A DNA stretch of 64,000 nucleotides from Gammaproteobacteria bacterium (GTDB lineage: Bacteria > Pseudomonadota > Gammaproteobacteria > Burkholderiales > Burkholderiaceae_B): assembly GCA_018815245.1 (NCBI GenBank), contig JAHIXK010000011.1:310001-374000 (forward strand), in the 5' to 3' direction. Position numbers and translations under genes: made by a program. Position 1 is the first letter of the stretch; the number at the start of each line of letters is the position of its first letter. This document shows positions 45,543 to 54,717 of the stretch, piece by piece. The notes under the pieces were generated by a model. It was not told the DNA's origin and did no database searches. It saw nothing but the letters and a program-made list of their open reading frames with translations.

Positions 45543-46984
45543 AACTGAATATGTTGTCTGCCAGTGTGTTGGGTGTGACCATGTGGGCTGCATTGATGCT
45601 GCTTCTGAAGTACCCGCACGACTGGATTACCCTGGCCAATGCACCGGTACTGCTTATTCTGGTGTCGTCGATTTATTCCCTGTTGTTGCCTTTGGCTTTG
45701 TCGCTGGCGCTCAGTGCCTTGGCTGTGCTGATGTTCAATTATCAGATGGTGCCGCCTGTTCACACCTTCCATGTGGATTTGCATGAACACGGCATTCTTC
45801 TGATCACGATGATGGGCGTTTCGTGGTTGGTCACCTACCTGTTGCGCCGCCAGAAGCAGATTGCCGCACGTGAACATGAACAGGCGCAACGCACCTTGCA
45901 ATTGATGCAGTGGAGTGAGCAGCTTCGTGAGGTGGAAGATCCGCAAACCTTGTTGCCACAGCTTGTGCAGTTGGTGTGCGCACTGACCGAGAACTGCCGC
46001 AGTGTTGTGCTGGGTTTTCAGGAGCCGGAATTGCCAGCCGGCACCACGCTGAACAAGCTACATTTTGAAGGTTTTCAGGCTTGCCTGAAAGAGAACAAGG
46101 CCTTGGGCAAAAGCACCGGGCGTTATGAAAACCTGGATGACCTCTATCTGCCAATGCGCGGAAAATCAAAGGCCCATGGTGTGTGCCTGTGTTTGGGTGA
46201 CAGTGCTGAATTTGATGGCCAACCGTGGGTTAGGGATGTACAGGCCTTGCTGGATCAAATGGGTTTGGCCTGCGAGCGGCGTGAGAATTTGCTGCGTGCA
46301 CAAAATGCCCGTGAATTGGCACAAAACCAGAAAACACGTAGCTTGTTTTTAACGTCGATTGCGCATGACCAGCGCACACCGTTGGCCAGTATCATGACTT
46401 CGGCTTCTGCCATTCTTGAGCAAGCTGACCAGCTGTCAAAGGAAGAAATTCGACGTTACGCCGAGTTGATTCACGATGAGTCGGAGCAAGTGGCACGCCT
46501 TACCGACAACACGTTGACTCTGGCACGTTTAAGTGGCGACCAAGTGCAAGTGCCCAAGCAACTGGAATCGGTCGAAGACATGGTGGCAGCCGTGTTTCAA
46601 CGGCTAAGGCAACGCAGGCAACCCCATTTGCCCACTGTGAAAGTTCAGGCGGGGCTGCCACTTTTGAATTGCAATATGGTGTTGGTGGAACAGGTGCTGG
46701 ACAATCTGATTGACAATGCCATCAAACACTCGGGTGCGCCGCACACGGTCGAATTGAATGTGACTCGGCGTGAAGGCGAGGTGTTGTTTGAGGTGACCGA
46801 TCGTGGCAAGGGCATGGATGCTGCACAAATTGCGCTGGGTGATCGGTCACGGGGTTTGGGGATTGGTTTGCAGCTTTGCCTGGCTGTGGCGCAAATTCAT
46901 GCTGGGCAGCTTGTTTTTTCCTCGCAGGCAGGCTCGGGTTTATTGGCCAGTTTTGCCTTGCCTGTTCCAGTTGATCAGGAGTAA
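45539..46984 (+). CDS. KdpD-like sensor histidine kinase lacking the KdpD N-terminal domain
   Basis: This 481-residue kinase starts with four close membrane helices (about residues 5-105; VLLILVSSIYSLLLPLALSL) matching the DUF4118 module of KdpD. A GAF-like region (about 125-240) and a transmitter follow. The phosphoacceptor is in SIAHDQRTPLASI (His about 281), the N box is NLIDNAIKHS, the G boxes are DRGKGMD and GLGIGL. The large N-terminal KdpD/UspA domain is absent. It overlaps the LysR gene, is 8 bases upstream of an OmpR/KdpE-like regulator, and kup lies just beyond. A role in potassium or osmotic sensing is inferred from this context. Confidence 0.88.
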   Translation: MKLNMLSASVLGVTMWAALMLLLKYPHDWITLANAPVLLILVSSIYSLLLPLALSLALSALAVLMFNYQMVPPVHTFHVDLHEHGILLITMMGVSWLVTYLLRRQKQIAAREHEQAQRTLQLMQWSEQLREVEDPQTLLPQLVQLVCALTENCRSVVLGFQEPELPAGTTLNKLHFEGFQACLKENKALGKSTGRYENLDDLYLPMRGKSKAHGVCLCLGDSAEFDGQPWVRDVQALLDQMGLACERRENLLRAQNARELAQNQKTRSLFLTSIAHDQRTPLASIMTSASAILEQADQLSKEEIRRYAELIHDESEQVARLTDNTLTLARLSGDQVQVPKQLESVEDMVAAVFQRLRQRRQPHLPTVKVQAGLPLLNCNMVLVEQVLDNLIDNAIKHSGAPHTVELNVTRREGEVLFEVTDRGKGMDAAQIALGDRSRGLGIGLQLCLAVAQIHAGQLVFSSQAGSGLLASFALPVPVDQE

Positions 46985-46992
46985 GCCGAGTC

Positions 46993-47694
46993 ATGGCCAT
47001 TCGAATTTTGTTGATTGAAGACGACCGTGAACTGGGCAAGGCGCTTCGCAATACCTTGATCACCGAAGGACATTCGGTATCAACTGCTGCCAGTTTGTCC
47101 GAGGCACAAGCCCTGTTGGCCAATCAATTGGCAGGGCAGGTTTTTGATTTGTTTTTGCTCGATCTGGGTCTGCCCGATGGTGACGGAAGGGCGTTTCTCG
47201 ACCTTGCGCGCAGGGCGAGCCAGGCACCGGTGATCGTGATCTCCGCTCGCCCGCAGGAGGAAAGCAAAATTGAGCTGCTGGATGCAGGGGCAGATGATTA
47301 TCTGGTCAAGCCATTCAGCGTGGGTGAATTGTTGGCGCGCATTCGCGTTGCACTTCGCCACCGCGGCAATCTGGCCCAGCCCGCCACGCTGCTTTACCAA
47401 CGCGATGGCTTGCACATTGATTTGGTGAAGCGGGAAATTAGTCTGCATGGTCACGATGTGAAGTTAACGCCAACCGAGTACGAATTACTCGCCCGCCTGG
47501 TTCGCAGTTCCGGGCAGGCAGTTACGCACCGCCAGTTGTTAACCGATGTGTGGGGCCCAGACTACCTGGAGCACACGCATTACACACGTTTGTATGTGGG
47601 CCAGCTGCGCGCAAAAATTGAAAAAAATCCTGCCGATCCGCATTTCATTTTGACTGAAACGGGTGTGGGGTATCGCATGTTGTCTGGCGATTAA
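46993..47694 (+). CDS. KdpE/OmpR-type response regulator
   Basis: The 233-residue regulator has a receiver domain (residues 1-120) with DDRE, the phosphoacceptor in [13 protein letters not shown] and the conserved Lys in [12 protein letters not shown]. An OmpR-type winged helix (about 130-230) follows with [26 protein letters not shown] and ETGVGYRM. It is the cognate regulator of the upstream KdpD-like kinase. Its likely target is the kup gene that follows 83 bases later, which is inference from position. Confidence 0.92.
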   Translation: MAIRILLIEDDRELGKALRNTLITEGHSVSTAASLSEAQALLANQLAGQVFDLFLLDLGLPDGDGRAFLDLARRASQAPVIVISARPQEESKIELLDAGADDYLVKPFSVGELLARIRVALRHRGNLAQPATLLYQRDGLHIDLVKREISLHGHDVKLTPTEYELLARLVRSSGQAVTHRQLLTDVWGPDYLEHTHYTRLYVGQLRAKIEKNPADPHFILTETGVGYRMLSGD

Positions 47695-47777
47695 GCACGT
47701 TCAAATATCCTTATAACTTCCTTATATGTTGCGGCGCATCATCCGGTCTGTGCTCTATCTGCAGGCGTGCTACAACA

Positions 47778-49670
47778 ATGAACAAACCCGATGTGAAAGA
47801 CAACACCACCAAGGCTGGCCTTGCCGCATTGACCTTGGGTGCCATCGGCGTGGTGTACGGTGACATTGGTACCAGCCCCCTTTACACGGTGAAAGAAGTG
47901 TTTGGGGAAAACTCGGGTGTGCCATTGAATCCCGAGAACCTGACTGGTGCCATTTCAGTCATTTTTTGGGCCTTGATGCTGGTGGTCACCTTGAAGTACG
48001 TGATCCTGATATTGAAGGCCGACAATCATGGTGAGGGCGGCGGTTTGGCGCTGACTGCCTTGGCATCTGAAGCGGTTCGCAAAAACCCGAAACTGAGAAC
48101 CGTGTTGTTGTTGATTGGTGTGTTTGGTGCCACGCTGTTTTACGGCGACAGTGTAATTACGCCAGCCATTTCAGTGCTGGGTGCCATGGAAGGGCTTACG
48201 CTGATTACACCCACCTTGACCCCTTACATTATTCCGCTAAGTGCATTGATTTTGGTCGGTTTGTTTGCCGTGCAACGCTATGGCACTTCAGTGGTGGGCA
48301 GGTTTTTCGGGCCCATTATTGTGTTGTGGTTTGTTACGCTTGGTTTGGTGGGTGTGGTCAATATTGTGGATGCACCGCAAATTCTGCACGCGCTAAACCC
48401 GGTACACGGCATTGAATTTATTCTGGATCGCGGCTGGGGTTTGTTCGCGGCGTTTGGTGCAATTGTGTTGGCTTTAACCGGCGCAGAAGCACTGTATGCC
48501 GATATGGGGCACTTTGGTAAAAAGCCGATTCGCCTTGCCTGGACTTTTCTGGTGTTTCCGTGTTTGGCCTTGAATTATTTGGGGCAGGGGGCCTTGCTGA
48601 TTGCCGACCCTGGTGCCATTGAAAATCCGTTTTATCGGTCTTTTCCGGATGCATGGGTTATCCCCGTACTTTGTCTGGCCACCATGGCGGCCATTATTGC
48701 TTCGCAGGCGGTTATTTCCGGTGCTTATTCCATGAGCAAGCAGGCTATTCAGCTTGGCTTTTTGCCGCGCATGAGAATTCACTACACCTCGGCCAAAGAG
48801 TCTGGGCAAATTTACATGCCTGGCGTGAACTGGTTGCTGCTGGCTGGCGTGTTGCTGGCGGTGTTGATGTTTAAAACATCGTCAAACCTGGCCGGTGCTT
48901 ACGGCATTGCGGTTACCTTGACCATGTTGATCACCACCACACTGACGTACTTTGTGATTCGCCACAGCTGGGGTTTGCCAGCCTGGTTGTCCATCGGTGC
49001 CACCCTATTTTTTATTTTGATTGATGTGTTGCTGGTGGTGAGCTGTGCCCTCAAATTGATGGACGGTGGCTGGTTCCCAATTCTGCTGGGTCTGGCTTTG
49101 TTTGTGGTCATGTCCACCTGGTGGCGTGGCCGCAAGTTGTTGATGAAAAGCATCCAGAAAGACGGCATTGATTTGAACGAATTTCTGCCCACGCTCAATG
49201 TTGACCAAATAAACCGTGCCTACCGCACAGCCGTATACCCGGTCGCCGATCCCGACAAAGTGCCCATGGCCTTGCTGCACAACTTGAAGCACAACCAGGT
49301 GTTGCATGCATCGAATGTGATCTTGACGGTAGTGTTTGAAAGCGTGCCCTGGGTTGGCAACTTGAATCGTGTTGAAGTGAAGTCGCTTAGCCGGGGTTTT
49401 TGGCAAGTGACGGTGCGCTATGGTTTCATGAACACGCCCGATATTCCCAAGGCGCTTGAGTTGACCGATGAAATTGGTTTGAAAATTTCACTCTTTGAAA
49501 CCACTTACTTTTTGAGCCGTGAAACAGTGGTGCCCACTGCAGGTTCAGGCATGGTGCGGTGGCGTGAAAAATTGTTTGCAGCGATGAGTCGCAACGCCGG
49601 TGGCGTGGTGGAGTTTTTCAGGTTGCCTTCAAATGCCGTGGTGGAGTTGGGTACCCGGGTTCAGATTTGA
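47778..49670 (+). CDS. kup: Kup/Trk-type potassium uptake transporter
   Basis: The 630-residue protein is a KUP/HAK/KT K+ uptake carrier. It opens with [17 protein letters not shown], has about twelve membrane helices (residues 15-425; [21 protein letters not shown] in part, [16 protein letters not shown]) and a cytoplasmic C-terminal domain of about 200 residues. It follows a KdpDE-like pair, so potassium-responsive control is likely. Its 3' end overlaps the opposite-strand Fic gene by 53 bases. Confidence 0.97.
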   Translation: MNKPDVKDNTTKAGLAALTLGAIGVVYGDIGTSPLYTVKEVFGENSGVPLNPENLTGAISVIFWALMLVVTLKYVILILKADNHGEGGGLALTALASEAVRKNPKLRTVLLLIGVFGATLFYGDSVITPAISVLGAMEGLTLITPTLTPYIIPLSALILVGLFAVQRYGTSVVGRFFGPIIVLWFVTLGLVGVVNIVDAPQILHALNPVHGIEFILDRGWGLFAAFGAIVLALTGAEALYADMGHFGKKPIRLAWTFLVFPCLALNYLGQGALLIADPGAIENPFYRSFPDAWVIPVLCLATMAAIIASQAVISGAYSMSKQAIQLGFLPRMRIHYTSAKESGQIYMPGVNWLLLAGVLLAVLMFKTSSNLAGAYGIAVTLTMLITTTLTYFVIRHSWGLPAWLSIGATLFFILIDVLLVVSCALKLMDGGWFPILLGLALFVVMSTWWRGRKLLMKSIQKDGIDLNEFLPTLNVDQINRAYRTAVYPVADPDKVPMALLHNLKHNQVLHASNVILTVVFESVPWVGNLNRVEVKSLSRGFWQVTVRYGFMNTPDIPKALELTDEIGLKISLFETTYFLSRETVVPTAGSGMVRWREKLFAAMSRNAGGVVEFFRLPSNAVVELGTRVQI

Positions 49671-50751
49671 TAGCGTAAGCGGTGCTGCGCCCGGCCGATA
49701 TTCTTTCAAGTATGCCGTGCTGTATTAATTCCTGAATGTCGCGCAGGGCGGTGTCGGCCGAACATTTGCCAATGCTTGCCCACTTGCTGGTGCTCAGCTT
49801 GCCTTGGAAACCGTCGAGTAGCCGGTTCAATAATTTGATTTGCCGCTCGTTCATGGGTGTGCCGGCCCATCGCTGCCAGAATTCAGATTTATAAAGCAAT
49901 TGCCTCAAGGTGTGTTCCGCGCCTTCGATGGCGCGCAGCATGCAACTGAGAAACCAATCAAGCCAGTTGCTGATGTCGAGTGTTCCTTTTTGGGTTTTTT
50001 CCAGCATGTCGTAATAGGTTTTGCGCTCAAGTTGAATTTGAGCCGACATGCTGTAAAACCGTTGGCTTGAGTTTTCGGCACGGGCCAAAGCCATATCGCT
50101 GACGGCACGCGCAATGCGGCCATTGCCGTCATCAAAGGGGTGAATGGTGACAAACCACAGGTGTGCGATCCCGGCCTTTAGCGCAGCATCGTCGTGTTTG
50201 TCTTCCTTGAACCAGTTCAGGAAGTCAGTCATTTCAGCGTTGACCCAAGCTGCTGGGGGTGCTTGGTAGTGTACTTTCTGGCGGTGTAGTGGTCCTGAAA
50301 CAACTTGCATTGCGCCGTGTGCATCGTCTCGCCAGTTGGCTACCCTGATTTTGTTCAAGCCGCTGTAGCCAGTTGGAAATAGTGCCGCGTGCCAACTGAA
50401 TAATCGCTTTTTTGTGAGTGGCTTGTTGTAGTTTTGCGTGGCGTCCAACACCATGTCAACTACCCCGTCGACATGGCGGTCAGCGGGTGCAAGGGCACCA
50501 ATGTCCAGCCCCAGGCGGCGGGCAAGCGAAGAACGGACTTTGTCTGCGTTCAGGTTTTCACCCTCAATTTCACTGGATTTAATGACATCTTCTGTCAGTA
50601 CTTGAAATGTCGCGTGGTCGCGTGCTTGAATGCCAAGGCCCTGCATGCGCCCCTGTAGTCGACCCTGTGCCTGATTCACCAAGGCGAGCAACGGCAGCAG
50701 CCGTTTTAGGTCATAAGTCCAGAAGGGCCACTTGGTTTGCTGCCCATTCAC
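49618..50751 (-). CDS. Fic-family AMP-transferase with N-terminal inhibitory motif
   Basis: The 377-residue Fic protein has the catalytic motif [12 protein letters not shown] (His about 204). It also has the N-terminal inhibitory helix motif SSEIEGE (Glu about 62), which places it in the autoinhibited class. A C-terminal winged-helix-like domain (about residues 295-365) may bind DNA. Fic enzymes of this architecture modify target proteins with AMP; targets here are unknown. The last 53 bases overlap the end of kup on the other strand. No antitoxin partner gene is adjacent. Confidence 0.9.
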   Translation of the reverse strand: MNGQQTKWPFWTYDLKRLLPLLALVNQAQGRLQGRMQGLGIQARDHATFQVLTEDVIKSSEIEGENLNADKVRSSLARRLGLDIGALAPADRHVDGVVDMVLDATQNYNKPLTKKRLFSWHAALFPTGYSGLNKIRVANWRDDAHGAMQVVSGPLHRQKVHYQAPPAAWVNAEMTDFLNWFKEDKHDDAALKAGIAHLWFVTIHPFDDGNGRIARAVSDMALARAENSSQRFYSMSAQIQLERKTYYDMLEKTQKGTLDISNWLDWFLSCMLRAIEGAEHTLRQLLYKSEFWQRWAGTPMNERQIKLLNRLLDGFQGKLSTSKWASIGKCSADTALRDIQELIQHGILERISAGRSTAYAIKSEPGYPTPPRHLKAT

Positions 50752-50799
50752 CGCAAGGTCAATTGATGTGTGGGTTAGCCCCCTTCAAAGCACATGCTT

Positions 50800-50805
50800 T
50801 ATAAT
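50800..50805 (+). promoter_or_regulatory. -10 box placing transcription start at the DUF3820 start codon
   Basis: A consensus TATAAT at 50800-50805 lies 7 bases before the ATG at 50813. A clear -35 hexamer is not visible (TTAGCC at 50775-50780 is the best, with 19-base spacing). No ribosome binding site precedes the ATG. Confidence 0.4.
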
Positions 50806-50812
50806 TGGGCCC

Positions 50813-51034
50813 ATGAATCCTGACGATTTACAAAAGCTTGTGACCATGAAAATGCCGTTTGGTAAACACCAAGGCAAGTTGCTTGCTGATTTGCCCGGCA
50901 ATTACCTGAACTGGTTTGCGCGCGAGGGTTTTCCGAAAGGTGAAATTGGTCGTTTGCTGGCCTTGATGCAGGAAATTGACCACAACGGTTTAAGCCACTT
51001 GCTCAAACCACTTCGCGATACAACTTCAAATTGA
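50813..51034 (+). CDS. DUF3820-family small protein
   Basis: The 73-residue protein matches the DUF3820 family (MPFGKHQGKLLADLP, then YLNWFAREGFPKGEIG). The fold is thought to be nuclease-inhibitor-like, but the function is not established. The start was taken at 50813 because the extra upstream codons show no similarity. There is no ribosome binding site, and a -10 box directly upstream suggests a leaderless mRNA. It is 12 bases upstream of the flavoprotein gene. Confidence 0.85.
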   Translation: MNPDDLQKLVTMKMPFGKHQGKLLADLPGNYLNWFAREGFPKGEIGRLLALMQEIDHNGLSHLLKPLRDTTSN

Positions 51035-51046
51035 ACGCAGCACCAC

Positions 51047-52297
51047 ATGCCTGAACCTACCCCTTTGTGTGTTGCCATTGTTGGCGGTGGCCCGGCGGGC
51101 CTGATGGCGGCCGAGGTGTTAAGCGATGCTGGCGTGCAGGTGGATGTGTTTGATGCCATGCCATCGTTTGGGCGCAAGTTTTTGCTGGCCGGCATTGGCG
51201 GTTTGAACATTACCCACAGCGAAGATTATTCCCGCTTCTGCACCCGCTACGCGGACAGGCAAATTGCTTTGCAATCCACACTTGATTTGATGACACCCGA
51301 GAAGTTGTGCGAATGGGTGCATGCCCTCGGTGTTGAAACCTTCGTGGGCACTTCCGGCCGGGTGTTTCCCAAGGAAATGAAGGCCGCGCCGTTGTTGCGT
51401 GCATGGTTGCACCGCTTGCGTAGCAAGGGTGTGCGCTTGCATGTGCGCAACAAATGGCAAGGTTGGGGCGATCTGGGGCAATTGCAATTTGCTACACCCC
51501 AAGGTGATGTTGAAATTTCACCGCGGGCCACGGTGTTGGCGCTGGGCGGCGCAAGCTGGCCCAAGTTGGGTTCTGATGGTGCCTGGGTGCCTTGGCTACT
51601 TGGGCAGGGCGTTGAAGTGGCACCCCTTGAAAGTGCGAACTGTGGGTTTGAAGTGAACTGGAGCGATTACCTGCGCGAGAAGTTTGCAGGCGCACCTTTG
51701 AAATCGGTGGCTTTGAAGTTCACGGATTTACAAGGCCGGGAAATCGAACGGCCAGGCGAAATGGTGATTGGCCAGCATGGTGTGGAAGGCAGTTTGGTTT
51801 ATGCCTTCTCTCGCGAAATTCGCCAACGCTTGAATGCACATGGCAGTGCAACTTTCACGCTCGATTTGTTGCCAGGGCGAAGTGCTGATCGCATTCGAAA
51901 TGAACTGGCCGGGCTGGCCCGCAGCAGCCAATCCATGTCGGCTTACTTCAAAAGCAAGCTTGGAATTTCAGGTGTGAAGTTGGCTTTGTTGCATGAAGTG
52001 ATGAGCAAAGAAGATTTTCGGAATGGCGAAAAGCTGCTTGCAACCATCAAGGCACTGCCCATCACAGTGCACGGCGTTCGGCCGATTGACGAAGCGATCA
52101 GCACCGCTGGTGGCGTTCGTTTTGAAAGCATGAACAGCAACTACATGTTGACGAAAAAACCAGGCACTTTTGTGGCCGGTGAAATGCTGGATTGGGAAGC
52201 ACCCACCGGTGGTTATTTGCTGACAGCCTGTTTTGCAAGCGGTATGGCTGCGGGGGAGGGTGCTTTGAGCTGGATTAGAGGCGAAAAGCTGATGTAA
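51047..52297 (+). CDS. HI0933-like NAD(P)/FAD flavoprotein (TIGR03862 group)
   Basis: The 416-residue protein has an FAD-binding Rossmann start (VAIVGGGPAGLMAAEVL), the family motif GRKFLLAGIGGLNITHSE, an internal VLALGGASWPKLGSDG and a C-terminal GEMLDWEAPTGGYLLTACFASG (in part) typical of the HI0933/YhiN family. These enzymes are aminoacetone-like or unknown-substrate oxidoreductases with no firmly established reaction. It is probably co-transcribed with the DUF3820 gene. Confidence 0.9.
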   Translation: MPEPTPLCVAIVGGGPAGLMAAEVLSDAGVQVDVFDAMPSFGRKFLLAGIGGLNITHSEDYSRFCTRYADRQIALQSTLDLMTPEKLCEWVHALGVETFVGTSGRVFPKEMKAAPLLRAWLHRLRSKGVRLHVRNKWQGWGDLGQLQFATPQGDVEISPRATVLALGGASWPKLGSDGAWVPWLLGQGVEVAPLESANCGFEVNWSDYLREKFAGAPLKSVALKFTDLQGREIERPGEMVIGQHGVEGSLVYAFSREIRQRLNAHGSATFTLDLLPGRSADRIRNELAGLARSSQSMSAYFKSKLGISGVKLALLHEVMSKEDFRNGEKLLATIKALPITVHGVRPIDEAISTAGGVRFESMNSNYMLTKKPGTFVAGEMLDWEAPTGGYLLTACFASGMAAGEGALSWIRGEKLM

Positions 52298-52405
52298 ACA
52301 TGATTATGTTTGGTTTAGTAGCTTTTTTTATTCGAAGTGTTTGTTTATAAAAGATTTTCCTTTGATTTGTTCGTTTTGGTGGAATTTAAAGGAAAAACTG
52401 ATTGA

Positions 52406-52434
52406 TTGAACAAAGTAGTTCATTGGGCTACACT
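52406..52434 (+). promoter_or_regulatory. Strong predicted promoter of the BrnT toxin gene
   Basis: TTGAAC (52406-52411) and TACACT (52429-52434) are separated by exactly 17 bases. The expected transcription start at about 52441 coincides with the toxin ATG at 52442, so the transcript would be leaderless. A 6-base inverted repeat AAACAT-gatt-ATGTTT lies further upstream at 52296-52311. Confidence 0.6.
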
Positions 52435-52441
52435 TGGCGCT

Positions 52442-52723
52442 ATGGAATTTGAATGGGATAACAATAAGAGCGAGGCGTGCTTTCAACAGCGCGGTTTTGA
52501 TTTCGCCTATGCAGCACATGCGTTTTTTGATCCTGACCGACTGGTGCATGAGGATGATCGCCTGAATTACGGTGAAACTCGTTACCAGTTGTTGGGAAAA
52601 ATTGAAGGGCGACTATTTGTGGTGGTTTACACATACAGGGACAGTTTTGTGCGAATTATTTCTGCGCGCAAAGCGAATCAAAGAGAAAAGAGGCAGTATG
52701 AAAACAGTTCGAATAAAAATTGA
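52442..52723 (+). CDS. brnT: BrnT-family toxin
   Basis: The 93-residue protein is a BrnT ribonuclease toxin: it opens FEWDNNKSEACFQQRGFDF, has AHAFFDPDRLVHEDD, and ends with the catalytic-core segment RLFVVVYTYRD, FVRIISARKAN. I used the ATG at 52442, since upstream codons do not match the family. No ribosome binding site precedes it. It overlaps the antitoxin gene start by 26 bases. BrnT is a type II toxin that inhibits translation by cutting RNA. Confidence 0.9.
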   Translation: MEFEWDNNKSEACFQQRGFDFAYAAHAFFDPDRLVHEDDRLNYGETRYQLLGKIEGRLFVVVYTYRDSFVRIISARKANQREKRQYENSSNKN

Positions 52724-53033
52724 TCCCGCTGTTCTGACGCCCAGCAAATTCGGGCGAATTGACAAGAAGCGCGTAGATTCAACCACTGAAAAGGAAATTA
52801 CATCCCATAAGCTGATGGATGAAACAGAGGCAAATATGGATGCGGCCAGGTTCGCGCGCCGAGTGCGAAAGCGCTTAGGATTCAGTCAAGCGGAGTTTGC
52901 TGAACGAATCCATGTTTCCCTCGATACAATCAGAAACTGGGAGCAAGGTAAGCGCGTTCCCACTGGTGCAGCCAAGGCTTTGCTGCAGGTCTTGGATAAG
53001 GCGCCTGAAGCAGCGTTAGCGGCGCTTCACTGA
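52698..53033 (+). CDS. XRE-type antitoxin partnered with BrnT
   Basis: The 111-residue protein ends in an XRE-type helix-turn-helix (about residues 50-110: LGFSQAEFAERIHVSLDTIRN in part, WEQGKRVPTGAAKALLQVL). The N-terminal 45 residues are a Lys/Thr-rich linker that probably contacts the toxin. The classic BrnA antitoxin is a ribbon-helix-helix protein, so the XRE domain is a variant. A GAGG site precedes the ATG at 52698. The gene overlaps the 3' end of brnT. Confidence 0.85.
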   Translation: MKTVRIKIDPAVLTPSKFGRIDKKRVDSTTEKEITSHKLMDETEANMDAARFARRVRKRLGFSQAEFAERIHVSLDTIRNWEQGKRVPTGAAKALLQVLDKAPEAALAALH

Positions 53034-53052
53034 ACTGGATGTTGGAACGGGA

Positions 53053-53688
53053 TTGACTACTTATACGTTTGTTCAAAATGACCGCTGTTTCAGGCACCTT
53101 TGTACGGGGTTGGTTGCCTTGTTTTCTGTCTCAGCAATGACGACGGCTCAGAAATTTGGTTATGCCCAAAAAGTTAACCCCGGTGCGCTTGCTGAACTTT
53201 ACGGCAAATCAACAACAAATTTGATTCTGTCGCACAATCTGTGTGACCTTGTACAGCCAGTTGCTGAAAATGTTTGGCCGGATCGTCTAGTTTTCTCTGT
53301 AAAAATCAACGACGGTGTCCAAGGTGATTTGTCGTCATTTGATCCCCTTACACTTACAAAAGCCGGTGAGATGGGGATTACTTGGTCTTTGATGGGGCAA
53401 GCTTATCTGGCATTCTTCGAAGATATTCGCTTCGACCTCACACAAAAACTAGGCAAGAATTCAAACCACTGGTCAGATGAAACCTTGAAATTTGGATATC
53501 AGATTCGCAATGCTGTAGCCCACTCGGGCCGTATTCACTTTAATAGTCCGGATAACTCTCCCGTTTCATGGAAGGGTTTGTGTTACAGCCACACCAACAA
53601 CGGAGAAATCATCTTTGAAGATATTGGTGTTGTGGAGTTGATTGTGTTGATGTGCGAAATAGAGTCTATTTTGAAAACTATGAGTTAA
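53053..53688 (+). CDS. HEPN-like protein of unknown function
   Basis: I do not recognise a named family. The protein of 211 residues (from the TTG at 53053, or 183 residues from an ATG at 53137) is mostly helical. It contains RNAVAH at residues about 152-157, preceded by KFGYQI. R-x4-6-H with Asn after Arg is the catalytic signature of HEPN ribonucleases. It follows the BrnT/XRE pair by 19 bases in the same direction, with a GGAACGGGA possible ribosome binding site. Start and function are both uncertain. Confidence 0.5.
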   Translation: MTTYTFVQNDRCFRHLCTGLVALFSVSAMTTAQKFGYAQKVNPGALAELYGKSTTNLILSHNLCDLVQPVAENVWPDRLVFSVKINDGVQGDLSSFDPLTLTKAGEMGITWSLMGQAYLAFFEDIRFDLTQKLGKNSNHWSDETLKFGYQIRNAVAHSGRIHFNSPDNSPVSWKGLCYSHTNNGEIIFEDIGVVELIVLMCEIESILKTMS

Positions 53689-53858
53689 CTTTTTTTCCAT
53701 GATCTAGAACCATCGAGATTCATAATTTTTCATCTTGTTTTTTTCTGGCTTGCATAGATTGACGAGTGGCCTCGGCATCCCTAATTCTCTGTTGTTCTGC
53801 TAATCTGGTTTGGCTCGTAAGAAGCAAAAAATACCAGAAACACACGGAGACAAAATTA

Positions 53859-54698
53859 ATGAACAACTTCAACGGCAAAACAGCCGTGATCACCGGGGCG
53901 GCCAGTGGTATTGGCTTTGCCTTGGCCAAACAGGCAGCGGCACAGGGCATGAATGTGGTGCTGGCTGATATCGATGAAGCTGCACTGAACAAGGCCATCG
54001 AACAACTGGATTTGCCTGCCAACCGCGTGTTGGCTGTTCGTACCGATGTACGCCATGCAGCGGAAATCAAGGCGCTGGCCGATGCCGCTTATCAGCAATT
54101 CAATGAAGTTCATTTGCTGTTCAACAACGCAGGTGTGGCTTTGGCGCGTACCACCTGGGAACACACAGTGGCCGATTGGGAATGGGTTTTGCAGGTAAAC
54201 CTGTGGAGTGTGGTGCACGGCATTTCTGAATTCTTGCCGCGCATGCAGGCACAAGGTGGGCCAGCGCACATCGTGAACACGGCTTCAGTGGCCGGCCTTG
54301 TTTCCAACCCTGGCATGGCGGCGTACAACGTCAGCAAACACGGTGTGGTTACGTTGAGTGAAACCTTGAGCCTTGAACTGCAAATGACCCAATCGCCAGT
54401 GGGTGTTTCCTTGCTGTGCCCGGCCTGGGTGCCCACGGGCATTGGCAATTCTGAACGCAATCGCCCCGACGATGTGGCGCAAACAAACCCAATCGAAGGC
54501 CTGACTGCGCAACTGAACAAACGCATTGGCAAGGCAATTGCCAGTGGGCAATTGACAGCAGATGACATGGCAGCGGAAACCTTCAAGGCGATTGAAGAAA
54601 AGCGCTTTTATGTGATTCCGCACGGCTACATGTTCCCGGTGATTGAAACCCGCATGAAAGAAATTCTGACGCAGCAAAACCCCACGCTGCCCAAATAA
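53859..54698 (+). CDS. SDR-family NAD(P)-dependent oxidoreductase
   Basis: The 279-residue short-chain dehydrogenase has the cofactor motif TGAASGIG, the NNAG motif, the catalytic Ser region NTASVAGL and the catalytic YNVSKHG. I used the ATG at 53859 with a GGAG site 10 bases upstream; the 31 extra upstream codons have no similarity. The substrate is unknown. It is followed after 19 bases by a quinone-oxidoreductase-type gene with the same CAGGAGACAAAA leader, so the two form an operon. Confidence 0.9.
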   Translation: MNNFNGKTAVITGAASGIGFALAKQAAAQGMNVVLADIDEAALNKAIEQLDLPANRVLAVRTDVRHAAEIKALADAAYQQFNEVHLLFNNAGVALARTTWEHTVADWEWVLQVNLWSVVHGISEFLPRMQAQGGPAHIVNTASVAGLVSNPGMAAYNVSKHGVVTLSETLSLELQMTQSPVGVSLLCPAWVPTGIGNSERNRPDDVAQTNPIEGLTAQLNKRIGKAIASGQLTADDMAAETFKAIEEKRFYVIPHGYMFPVIETRMKEILTQQNPTLPK

Positions 54699-54717
54699 AA
54701 AAACAGGAGACAAAACA

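Noticed and set aside
53720-53845. Possible small minus-strand protein ending QQRIRDAEATRQSMQARK
   Set aside because: It needs a GTG start inside the SDR leader, lacks a ribosome binding site and has no family support. It may be a decayed small membrane gene, but I cannot show it.
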